5,486 nucleotides of DNA from positions 1 to 5,486 of the forward strand of contig JAFSIU010000168.1 in NCBI GenBank assembly GCA_017439615.1, given 5' to 3'. How positions within the stretch are numbered: the stretch's first letter is position 1; each line of letters begins with the position of its first letter. Position numbers and translations under genes: made by a program. The notes beneath the pieces were generated by a model. That model had not been told where the DNA came from and did no database searches. It saw only the letters and a program-made list of their open reading frames with translations. Positions 1 through 5,486 of the stretch are shown one piece after another. This DNA is from Bacillota bacterium (GTDB taxonomy: Bacteria; Bacillota; Dehalobacteriia; UBA4068).

Positions 1-1034
1 CCGTTTTCTGTGATTGCAACAGCATCTTCAATTCTGACGCCCAAATCATCAAGATAATATAACCCCGGCTCAACGGAAAATACCATTCCAAGCTGCAAAA
101 CATCTTGCGATGTGAGTGAAAAATGAGGGGCCTCATGAACATACATTCCCAGACCATGACTGATGCGATGGATGAAGGCAGGCTCATATTCCCCAAAAAG
201 CTCACGGGCAAGTGATTCGACCTCACTCGTCCGCATTCTTTCTTTCAAGGCAGCTTTGACTCCGTTCTTGACAAACAAAACTTTATTATATATTTCTTTC
301 ATCCTGTCATCTGCCTCGCCGAAGCAAACTGTACGGGTAATATCAGAGCAATAGCCGTCATAAACACAGCCAAAATCCGTAAGCACAAATTGATTCTCGC
401 AAAGCCGGGTATCATCAGAAACATGATGCGGCAGAGCAGCATTTTTGCCAAATGCAACAATTGTATCAAAAGACAGTGCTTCTGCGCCGAGCTTTTTCAT
501 TTCGATCTCGAGTTCGGCAGCCAATTCCTTTTCTGTCATGCCCAGATGCAGAGTTTTGATGGCATTTTTCCATGCTTCTGCAGCGATTGAACCTGCTTTC
601 TGCATTTTCTTCAATTCATCGGCAGATTTAGTTACACGCATTTCATCAAGCAAGAAAGAGGCAGGATGAAATTCGCACTCCTTATTCAAAATCTGCTGCA
701 GACGCAGAAGCTGCACTGCCCACATTCTGTTATCTATTCCGATTTTCAACTTTCCTGTCGGCAAGAGCTGTCTTAATGCTTCATCATAATTCAAGCTGCT
801 GCTTGTGAAAACTACATCAAAATCAGGCTTCAGAGCCTCACCTTCACCAAGATAAAGCTGAGAAAGCAGCACAACAGGTTTTTTATCGGCATAAACCAGC
901 AGCAACTCACAACGCTCATCAGCAGGGATATTCAAGCCGCACAGATAACGCATATCTGCAGACGGAGCTATGATGAGCAAATCATAGCTGTTTTGTTTCA
1001 TTAAGTTTTGCAGATTTGATATTCTCTCTGTCAT
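1..1034 (-). CDS. Xaa-Pro aminopeptidase / prolidase-like M24 metallopeptidase (3' end cut by window edge)
   Basis: This cytoplasmic dinuclear-metal peptidase of the M24 ('pita-bread') family should cleave peptide bonds next to proline, releasing an N-terminal residue or splitting Xaa-Pro dipeptides. My translation of the minus strand is open for 344 codons from the ATG at 1034, with no stop before the edge. Residues about 1-125 form the substrate-side N-terminal domain (creatinase-like, SADMRYLCG near the start); the catalytic domain follows. All five metal ligands are present: D220 (TDFG), D231 (SDITRT), H293 (ISHGLG), E322 (SVEPG) and E336 (RIEDAV). Catalytic-type histidines are H289 and H300 (VHEAP). 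The 11/62/29/14 ligand spacing resembles prolidases and short Xaa-Pro aminopeptidases of about 355 residues, so only a few codons are probably missing. The start is supported by a strong GGAGGG five bases upstream. It lies just past the tRNA terminator with no clear promoter. The family call is firm; PepP versus PepQ specificity cannot be settled from sequence. Confidence 0.93.
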   Translation of the reverse strand, partial: MTERISNLQNLMKQNSYDLLIIAPSADMRYLCGLNIPADERCELLLVYADKKPVVLLSQLYLGEGEALKPDFDVVFTSSSLNYDEALRQLLPTGKLKIGIDNRMWAVQLLRLQQILNKECEFHPASFLLDEMRVTKSADELKKMQKAGSIAAEAWKNAIKTLHLGMTEKELAAELEIEMKKLGAEALSFDTIVAFGKNAALPHHVSDDTRLCENQFVLTDFGCVYDGYCSDITRTVCFGEADDRMKEIYNKVLFVKNGVKAALKERMRTSEVESLARELFGEYEPAFIHRISHGLGMYVHEAPHFSLTSQDVLQLGMVFSVEPGLYYLDDLGVRIEDAVAITEN

Positions 1035-1055
1035 ATTCCCTCCAAAAGCTTTCGT

Positions 1056-1089
1056 AAAAAAACAATAAGCGGCAGAAAACTGCCGCTTA
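1056..1089 (-). terminator. Rho-independent terminator after the tRNA gene
   Basis: On the minus strand a perfect inverted repeat (TAAGCGGCAG, four T, then CTGCCGCTTA; 10 bp stem with a TTTT loop, 1066-1089) is followed by ATTG and seven T (1062-1056). The stem starts three bases after the encoded CCA end of the tRNA, so it closes the tRNA transcript. In the plus direction the hairpin has no T-tract, so it should act only on minus-strand transcription. The M24 peptidase start codon is 22 nt beyond the T-tract. Confidence 0.9.
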
Positions 1090-1092
1090 AGG

Positions 1093-1167
1093 TGGTGGGC
1101 CCACTTGGGATCGAACCAAGGACCGACCGGTTATGAGCCGGTGGCTCTACCGCTGAGCTATAGGCCC
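1093..1167 (-). tRNA. tRNA with anticodon CAU (probably tRNA-Ile2, alternatively elongator tRNA-Met)
   Basis: A full 75-nt cloverleaf reads on the minus strand: acceptor GGGCCTA/TGGGCCC (one U-G pair), D stem GCTC/GAGC with loop AGCGGTA, anticodon stem ACCGG/CCGGT with loop CTCATAA, five-base variable loop, T stem CTTGG/CCAAG with loop TTCGATC, discriminator A and an encoded CCA. The anticodon is CAU. The initiator type is excluded, because position 1 pairs with position 72 and the anticodon stem lacks the three G-C pairs. The acceptor has C4-G69 and C5-G68, which are known positive determinants for the lysidine synthetase TilS in E. coli tRNA-Ile2. I therefore lean to the AUA-reading tRNA-Ile2, at about 70 percent, over elongator Met. 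It lies between its own promoter and terminator as a single-gene unit. Confidence 0.96.
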
Positions 1168-1185
1168 TAAATTGCTACGGCATTT

Positions 1186-1214
1186 ATTATACTTGAAATT
1201 GATAGAATAATCAA
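1186..1214 (-). promoter_or_regulatory. Sigma-A type promoter of the tRNA gene
   Basis: On the minus strand a perfect -10 hexamer TATAAT (1191-1186) lies exactly 17 bp downstream of a -35-like TTGATT (1214-1209, four of six matches to TTGACA). The expected transcription start is near 1179, about a dozen bases before the tRNA 5' end at 1167. That short leader would be removed by RNase P. The -35 sits inside a small inverted repeat (TTGAT/ATCAA, 1199-1214), and the upstream DNA is strongly AT-rich, as in UP elements of stable-RNA promoters. Confidence 0.83.
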
Positions 1215-1231
1215 CTGAAATTTGTCTTTTT

Positions 1232-1249
1232 GATGAAAAATTTTTCATC
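1232..1249. repeat. Perfect 18-bp AT-rich palindrome between proC and the tRNA promoter
   Basis: The two arms GATGAAAAA and TTTTTCATC are exact reverse complements with no spacer. The centre lies about 60 bp upstream of the predicted tRNA transcription start and about 20 bp past the proC stop codon. On the minus strand it is followed by AAAAAG rather than a T-tract, so it is not a canonical terminator for proC. The rest of the 1168-1267 spacer holds the tRNA promoter and no gene. Whether the palindrome is an operator, an UP-like A-tract, an RNA 3'-end hairpin for proC or chance is unknown. Confidence 0.55.
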
Positions 1250-1267
1250 TGTTATCCAACAATATAA

Positions 1268-2053
1268 TTATTTTTGTGCAAGCGTTTTATCCTTTTCAAT
1301 CACAGCTTCGATTGCGGAATTAATGATAGACTCAAAGCTTTCCTTCTGCAAAACGCTGACACCTTCAATAGTGGTACCACCGGGAGAGCAAACGCGGTCA
1401 ATAAGGGCAAAGGGATGCTCTTCACTTGCTAAAATCATCTTTGCAGAACCAAGAACCGTTTCAGCAGCAATCTGCAAAGCCTGATCCCTGCTCATTCCCG
1501 CCTTTTGACCAGCGCGGGCAAGAGCATCAATATACATATAGCAAAATGCGGGAGAGGAGCCTGCCAATGCGGTAAAGACAGGGAATTTACTTTCATCAGC
1601 GATTTCCATAACGGTACCGATATTGCCAAAAAGCTCTTCGATCTGATTCTTGTGCTCGGCATTTACCAATTTATTGCAGCAATAGCCTGTGGTGGAAGAC
1701 ATACAAACACTGTTGATATTCGGCATAACACGCGCAACAGGCATATCGACACCAATGCACTCTTCGAGAAAATCGATGGTCTTCCCTGCTGCAAGAGAAA
1801 CCAGCAGTGGTTTATGCTCCTGAAGTGCAGCTTTATGAGCATCAAAAAAACCTTGCAGCATATTGGGCTTGACACCCAAAATCAGCATATCAGCATTTGC
1901 GATAACTTCATTATTATCGGCACAAACATTGACTTTGCTACCCAAAGCTTCGCATTTTTCTCTGTAAATGTCATATACATATATTTCGGCAGCAGCCATT
2001 CCTTTGATAATAGCTGAGCACATATTTCCTGCTCCAATGAAACCGTAACGCAT
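1268..2053 (-). CDS. proC: Pyrroline-5-carboxylate reductase
   Basis: It catalyses the last step of proline synthesis: NAD(P)H-dependent reduction of 1-pyrroline-5-carboxylate to L-proline in the cytosol. The 261-residue product is close to the usual 260-280. The N-terminal Rossmann dinucleotide-binding motif is GFIGAGNM (4-11), followed by the family's VKP (61-63) and RVMPN (108-112). The all-alpha dimerisation domain has LAGSSPAF (163-170) and the P5CR signature SPGGTTIEGVSVLQ (223-236), which forms much of the active site. Two sites depart from the textbook family sequence: the usual MPNTPA reads MPNINS (110-115), and the usual GSGPA reads GSSPA (165-169). Neither should abolish function. 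The start has AAGGAG (2066-2061) seven bases upstream and lies 18 nt after the hemW stop, so it is likely the last gene of the murJ-lepA-hemW-proC run. The stop is TAA. No canonical terminator follows. Confidence 0.95.
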   Translation of the reverse strand: MRYGFIGAGNMCSAIIKGMAAAEIYVYDIYREKCEALGSKVNVCADNNEVIANADMLILGVKPNMLQGFFDAHKAALQEHKPLLVSLAAGKTIDFLEECIGVDMPVARVMPNINSVCMSSTTGYCCNKLVNAEHKNQIEELFGNIGTVMEIADESKFPVFTALAGSSPAFCYMYIDALARAGQKAGMSRDQALQIAAETVLGSAKMILASEEHPFALIDRVCSPGGTTIEGVSVLQKESFESIINSAIEAVIEKDKTLAQK

Positions 2054-2071
2054 AGAATTTCTCCTTTCTTG

Positions 2072-3193
2072 TCAGACAAAGCGGCAGAAGACCTGATTCG
2101 CAACGGGCAAGGCCTTTTCAGTAAGCTGAAGATAACCATTATGCTCGATCAAAAGCCCCAGTGCCTTAAGGCGTATTATCTCAGAGCTAAACATTTCCAT
2201 GATATCAACACCGAACTGAGCCTTGAATTCTCTGAGATTCAGACCTCTGTCCGTGCGAAGTATCAGAAAAATAGTTTCGGAAATCATTTCTCTGACTGTC
2301 AATAACTCAGAAGAAGCAACAGGCTTATGCCCTTCATTGATAGCATCGGCATATTCTCTGCCCTGCAAATTGGTAAAGCGATAATCATCTATACAGGAGG
2401 AGGCATTGATGCCGATGCCAAGATAATTGGCGCGCTTCCAATAATTGATATTATGCTCGCACTCATAGCCGGGAAAGCTGAAATTGGATATCTCATATTG
2501 ATTATAGCCTGCATTTTTCAGCTGCTGACGGGTATGCATAAGCATATCGCCCGCAAGATCATCATTCACACTAAGTTCACCGCGGCGTACTGCTTCTGAC
2601 CATGGTGTTCCCGAAGCCAAGGTCAAAGCATAAGCAGAAATATGCGGGACTTTAAGTGCGATTGCCTGTTCTAATTCATCTTCCCATTCCTCACTGGTTT
2701 GTCCGGGAAGACCATACATCATATCAATGCTGATATTTTCAAATCCGGCTTCTTTTGCCATATAGACAGCATCCTTGACATCCTTCCTGCAATAAAGCCT
2801 GCCCATCTGCCCAAGCCTTGCATCATTGAAGGATTGCACACCGAAAGAAATACGGTTTACGCCCATTTGTCTCATATCACGCAGCTGATCATAGGATACC
2901 GTTCCGGGATTTGCCTCAACAGTAAACTCGCTCTTGGGCTGCGGAAGATAATATATCAACGAAAGCAGATCAGGATATATTGTGGGAGTTCCGCCACCGA
3001 TATAAATGGTTTTTAGACGTGAAAAATCATACTCTCTGTCATAAAGCACCAGCTCTTTAACGAGCAATGGACCATATTCAGCACAAAGCTCATTGCAATC
3101 CTTGAGCGGATAAGAAACAAAGTCGCAATAATTGCATTTTTGTATGCAGAACGGAATATGGACATAAAGTGATTGTATAGCTTTTTTCTTCAT
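2072..3193 (-). CDS. hemW: Radical SAM heme chaperone HemW (formerly annotated as oxygen-independent coproporphyrinogen III oxidase-like)
   Basis: HemW binds heme and a 4Fe-4S cluster with S-adenosylmethionine and is thought to deliver heme to target haemoproteins. The 373-residue length matches the family. The cluster motif is CxxxCxxC at C16, C20 and C23 (HIPFCIQKCNYCDF). True HemN has a fourth cysteine two residues after the last one; here that position is F25, which favours HemW. Further radical SAM features are GGGTP (66-70), EANPG (93-97), RISFGVQSF (114-122) and DMMYGLPGQT (157-166). The HemW part follows with YEISNF (233-238), NINYW (248-252) and LGIGINASS (258-266), then a C-terminal winged-helix-like domain with RGLNLREF (316-323). 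The gene starts 12 nt after lepA, and the SD AGGTGA (3207-3202) overlaps the lepA stop, implying translational coupling. lepA-hemW adjacency is widespread in Bacillota. Many old annotations call such proteins HemN; that activity is unlikely here. Confidence 0.95.
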   Translation of the reverse strand: MKKKAIQSLYVHIPFCIQKCNYCDFVSYPLKDCNELCAEYGPLLVKELVLYDREYDFSRLKTIYIGGGTPTIYPDLLSLIYYLPQPKSEFTVEANPGTVSYDQLRDMRQMGVNRISFGVQSFNDARLGQMGRLYCRKDVKDAVYMAKEAGFENISIDMMYGLPGQTSEEWEDELEQAIALKVPHISAYALTLASGTPWSEAVRRGELSVNDDLAGDMLMHTRQQLKNAGYNQYEISNFSFPGYECEHNINYWKRANYLGIGINASSCIDDYRFTNLQGREYADAINEGHKPVASSELLTVREMISETIFLILRTDRGLNLREFKAQFGVDIMEMFSSEIIRLKALGLLIEHNGYLQLTEKALPVANQVFCRFV

Positions 3194-3201
3194 TCAAAAA
3201 T

Positions 3202-3207
3202 TCACCT
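3202..3207 (-). promoter_or_regulatory. hemW ribosome binding site overlapping the lepA stop codon
   Basis: The minus strand reads AATAGGTGA followed by eight bases and the hemW ATG. The SD core AGGTGA shares its first two bases with the lepA TAG stop (3208-3206). A ribosome ending lepA therefore sits on the hemW initiation region, which suggests coupled translation of the two genes. A GTG at 3205 cannot serve as an upstream start, because it runs into TGA after three codons. Confidence 0.7.
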
Positions 3208-5002
3208 ATTCTATTTCCAAAACAGCCATGAAAGCTTCCTGCGGGATCTCAACGGATCCGACCTGTTTCATTCTCTTTTTACCTTCTTTTTGCTTTTCGA
3301 GCAGCTTGCGCTTACGCGAGATGTCACCACCATAGCACTTAGCAAGAACGTCCTTGCGGAGAGCCTTGACAGTTTCACGGGCGATAACCTTATTACCCAA
3401 AGCCGCCTGAATAGGTACATCAAAAAGCTGACGCGGAATAAGAGAACGCAGTTTTTCGACTAAAGCACGACCTCGTACATAGGCTTTGTCTTTATGCACA
3501 ATGCAGCAAAGAGCATCAACAGGCTGTTCATTGACCAAAATGTCCAGCTTTACAAGATCGGTCTGCTTGTATCCATAAAGCTCATAGTCCAAAGAGGCAT
3601 AACCTTTGGTGGAAGATTTCAGTTTATCAAAGAAATCGTAAATGATTTCAGACAGCGGTATCTCATAAGTCAGCATAACTCTGGTGGGAGTGATATATTC
3701 CATATTCCCGAAAACACCACGTCTGTCATTGGCAAGCTCCATAATGGGACCGATGAAATCCTTTGGAACCATAATGGTTGCACGGACAAAAGGCTCTTCG
3801 ATATAAAGCCTGTCATTTGCATCGGGAAGCTTGGTGGGATTGTCAATATTGACGACTTCGCCATCTGTTTTGGTAACACGATAATTAACAGAAGGTGCAG
3901 TAATCAGCAAATTGAGCCCATATTCGCGTTCAAGACGCTCTCTGATGATCTCCATATGCAAAAGTCCCAGGAAACCGCAGCGGAAACCGAAACCAAGGGC
4001 AACGGAAACTTCAGGCTCATAAATAAGTGAAGCATCATTGAGCTGCAGCTTTTCCAATGCATCCTTCAGATCATTATAGTCATTATTCTCAACAGGATAA
4101 AGGCCGCAATAAACCATCGGTACTGCAGGACGATAGCCTGAAAGCGGGAAAGGAGTCGGATTATTGAAATCGGTAACAGTATCACCTACACGGGTATCCT
4201 GAATATTTTTGATGGCAGCAGCAAAATACCCTACTTCACCTGCAGAAAGCTTGTCCATTTGTTTTTGGGCAGGTGTGAAGGCACCGACTTCGGTAACATC
4301 AAGCACGGCGCCGGTATTCATCATTTTCAGCTTAGCACCTTTTTTCAGCTCGCCGTCAATAACACGAACATAAGGAATAGTTCCGCGATAGATATCAAAA
4401 TAGGAATCAAAAACCAAAGCCTTCAAAGGAGCTTCTTTATCGCCTGAGGGCGGAGGGATAAGCTTAACGATTTTCTCCAGAATCTCATGTGTACCAAGAC
4501 CTGTCTTGGCAGAAGCAAGTACCGCCTCACTTGTATCAAGTCCGATTACTTCCTCAATCTGCTGCTTTACACCTTCTGGATCTGCTGCGGGCAGATCAAC
4601 CTTATTGATAACAGGGATAAGCTCAAGGTCGTGATCAAGTGCCATATAAACATTGGCAAGAGTCTGTGCCTCAATACCTTGTGCAGCATCAACGACCAGC
4701 AATGCACCCTCACAGGCAGCAAGAGAGCGAGAAACCTCATAGGAAAAGTCGACATGACCGGGAGTATCAATGAGATTGAGCAAATATTCCTTTCCATCGT
4801 CTGCTTTATATTTCAATCGCACGGTCTGCAGCTTGATAGTGATGCCTCTTTCGCGTTCAAGCTCCATATTATCAAGCAGCTGCGCCTCCATATCACGAGA
4901 TGCAACAGCACCCGTATACTCAAGTATACGGTCTGCCAATGTAGATTTACCATGGTCGATATGAGCAATGATACAAAAATTACGAATATTATCCATTTGC
5001 AT
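3206..5002 (-). CDS. lepA: Elongation factor 4 (LepA), ribosome-associated translational GTPase
   Basis: LepA/EF-4 is a near-universal bacterial GTPase that binds ribosomes; back-translocation and roles in initiation or 30S assembly have been proposed. The 598-residue length is typical. The GTPase domain shows G1 AHIDHGKST (13-21), the switch I region RERGITIK (50-57), G3 DTPGH (79-83, with catalytic-type H83), G4 NKVD (133-136) and G5 SAK (164-166). EF-G-like domains II, III and V follow, with [15 protein letters not shown] (337-351) and an RRGVFG (427-432) segment in the domain-V-like part. The LepA-specific C-terminal domain is diagnostic: [25 protein letters not shown] (555-579), ending in [14 protein letters not shown] domain IV is absent, as expected. 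The start at 5002 is chosen over the ATG at 4996 by SD spacing. The gene stands 35 nt after murJ and 12 nt before hemW. No disruption is seen. Confidence 0.98.
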   Translation of the reverse strand: MQMDNIRNFCIIAHIDHGKSTLADRILEYTGAVASRDMEAQLLDNMELERERGITIKLQTVRLKYKADDGKEYLLNLIDTPGHVDFSYEVSRSLAACEGALLVVDAAQGIEAQTLANVYMALDHDLELIPVINKVDLPAADPEGVKQQIEEVIGLDTSEAVLASAKTGLGTHEILEKIVKLIPPPSGDKEAPLKALVFDSYFDIYRGTIPYVRVIDGELKKGAKLKMMNTGAVLDVTEVGAFTPAQKQMDKLSAGEVGYFAAAIKNIQDTRVGDTVTDFNNPTPFPLSGYRPAVPMVYCGLYPVENNDYNDLKDALEKLQLNDASLIYEPEVSVALGFGFRCGFLGLLHMEIIRERLEREYGLNLLITAPSVNYRVTKTDGEVVNIDNPTKLPDANDRLYIEEPFVRATIMVPKDFIGPIMELANDRRGVFGNMEYITPTRVMLTYEIPLSEIIYDFFDKLKSSTKGYASLDYELYGYKQTDLVKLDILVNEQPVDALCCIVHKDKAYVRGRALVEKLRSLIPRQLFDVPIQAALGNKVIARETVKALRKDVLAKCYGGDISRKRKLLEKQKEGKKRMKQVGSVEIPQEAFMAVLEIE

Positions 5003-5012
5003 TTAAACTGAT

Positions 5013-5020
5013 CTTCCTTT
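5013..5020 (-). promoter_or_regulatory. lepA ribosome binding site
   Basis: AAAGGAAG on the minus strand ends ten bases before the ATG at 5002 and sixteen before the in-frame ATG at 4996 (product starts M-Q-M). The shorter spacing favours the 5002 start, although the first is already somewhat long, so initiation at either is possible. The whole 35-nt gap between murJ and lepA holds only this site; no terminator or convincing promoter is seen. Confidence 0.6.
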
Positions 5021-5037
5021 CGGATAAGAATTAATTA

Positions 5038-5486
5038 TCAAGCATTGCTTTTGCTCTTTTTCCTTTTCAATCTGCGGGAGAAAATACCCCAAACCTGACG
5101 GCATTCCTCCATTTTCCACAGAAAAGTAGTACCAAAATAAACACCTGCACCGATTCCTATGGCAAACAAAAGCTCAAAGAGCTGAGCAAATTTGCTGCCT
5201 GTACCAAACAGCATTTCCCATCCCGATGAAACAAGGCTGACAGCCAGTCCCATTATGATGCAAGCGGCTGAGATTTTCAGCATAGAGATTAAAAACGGTT
5301 TGACACCATAATCGCCTATCTTCATATAGAGGAAAATCAAAAGCAGAATCATATTGACAATGCCGCAGATGGAATATGCCAGCGCAAGTCCACCCTGCTG
5401 CATAACATCTACAAGTATAATGCTCAGAATGATATTGACAACAATTGAGCTTATAGCCGCAAAAACAGGGGTTTTGGTATCATTCA
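5038..5486 (-). CDS. murJ: Lipid II flippase MurJ/MviN family, C-terminal part (5' end beyond window)
   Basis: MurJ is the inner-membrane MOP-superfamily transporter that moves lipid II, the peptidoglycan precursor, to the outer face of the membrane. The frame is open from the right edge through 148 codons to TGA at 5038. It begins with the family's characteristic NDTKTPVFAA stretch, which joins two late transmembrane helices, followed by VVNIILSIIL and GGLALAYSICGIVN (fragment residues 15-24 and 31-44). These match the MurJ pattern of DTKTP, VN, then GLALA. Four hydrophobic segments are visible, at about fragment residues 8-26, 33-54, 64-86 and 100-123. A basic cytoplasmic tail (RRLKRKKSK) ends the protein. 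Because the ORF is open to the edge, the internal ATG at 5403 is not the start. It lies just upstream of lepA on the same strand, probably in one transcript. Another MOP-family exporter is possible but less likely given the DTKTP motif. Confidence 0.9.
   Translation of the reverse strand, partial: NDTKTPVFAAISSIVVNIILSIILVDVMQQGGLALAYSICGIVNMILLLIFLYMKIGDYGVKPFLISMLKISAACIIMGLAVSLVSSGWEMLFGTGSKFAQLFELLFAIGIGAGVYFGTTFLWKMEECRQVWGIFSRRLKRKKSKSNA

Noticed and set aside
1156..1248. Small minus-strand frame starting at the ATG in the palindrome (M-K-N-F-S-S...) and running into the tRNA
   Set aside because: It covers the tRNA promoter and ends inside the tRNA, so a transcript carrying it is unlikely and it would have no independent role.
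1232..1249. Reading the palindrome as the proC intrinsic terminator
   Set aside because: The stem is almost all A-T and is followed by AAAAAG on the coding strand, not a run of T.
1505..2017. 170-codon plus-strand open frame opposite proC
   Set aside because: It lies fully antisense to a well-conserved gene, has no family resemblance, and its composition is what the reverse complement of proC would give.
3494..4030. 178-codon plus-strand open frame opposite lepA, and a similar 174-codon one at 4487-5011
   Set aside because: Both are shadows of the highly conserved lepA coding sequence, with no recognisable domain and no supporting ribosome binding site or promoter noted.
5010..5060. Possible promoter for lepA around TTGATA near the murJ stop codon
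   Set aside because: No -10-like hexamer stands 16-18 bp downstream of TTGATA, and GATAAT has no acceptable -35 upstream. Co-transcription from murJ is simpler.
1..5486. Search for mobile elements, CRISPR arrays, phage or defence genes, toxin-antitoxin pairs and riboswitches
   Set aside because: All coding space is taken by conserved housekeeping genes on one strand, and the gaps are too short; no transposase, repeat array or riboswitch-like leader was seen.

Overview
This is a compact, one-directional stretch of an ordinary bacterial chromosome. Every gene that can be supported reads on the minus strand, so transcription runs from high to low coordinates. The sequence is moderately AT-leaning. 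It has strong AGGAGG-type ribosome binding sites, consensus-like sigma-A promoter hexamers, a CCA-encoding tRNA gene and a hairpin plus U-tract terminator. These features, with the adjacent lepA-hemW pair, point to a low/mid-GC Bacillota (Clostridia or Negativicutes type, probably an anaerobe). The lineage is inferred from style and gene order; no marker in the window fixes the species.

Layout in transcription order, right to left: (1) the C-terminal 148 codons of a MurJ/MviN-type lipid II flippase, entering from the right edge; (2) after 35 nt, lepA, the complete 598-residue translation factor EF-4; (3) after 12 nt, hemW, a complete 373-residue radical SAM heme chaperone whose Shine-Dalgarno overlaps the lepA stop codon; (4) after 18 nt, proC, a complete 261-residue pyrroline-5-carboxylate reductase; (5) a roughly 100-nt AT-rich spacer with a perfect 18-bp palindrome and a good sigma-A promoter; (6) a tRNA gene with anticodon CAU, probably the lysidine-modified tRNA-Ile2, followed by an intrinsic terminator; (7) a metal-dependent Xaa-Pro peptidase (M24 family) with all five metal ligands, leaving the window at the left edge a few codons short of its expected end.

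murJ, lepA, hemW and proC are packed tightly enough to be one operon. Their products serve unrelated housekeeping jobs: cell-wall precursor export, translation, heme handling and proline synthesis. The tRNA forms its own short promoter-to-terminator unit. The peptidase gene begins only 22 nt past the terminator U-tract with no visible promoter of its own, so it may depend on read-through.

I found no mobile element, CRISPR array, phage gene, toxin-antitoxin pair or defence system, and no sign of a new biological system. The points most worth checking are the expression of the peptidase gene, the palindrome upstream of the tRNA promoter, and proC sitting where related genomes often carry the hrcA heat-shock operon. 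No stretch over 300 bases lacks a gene.
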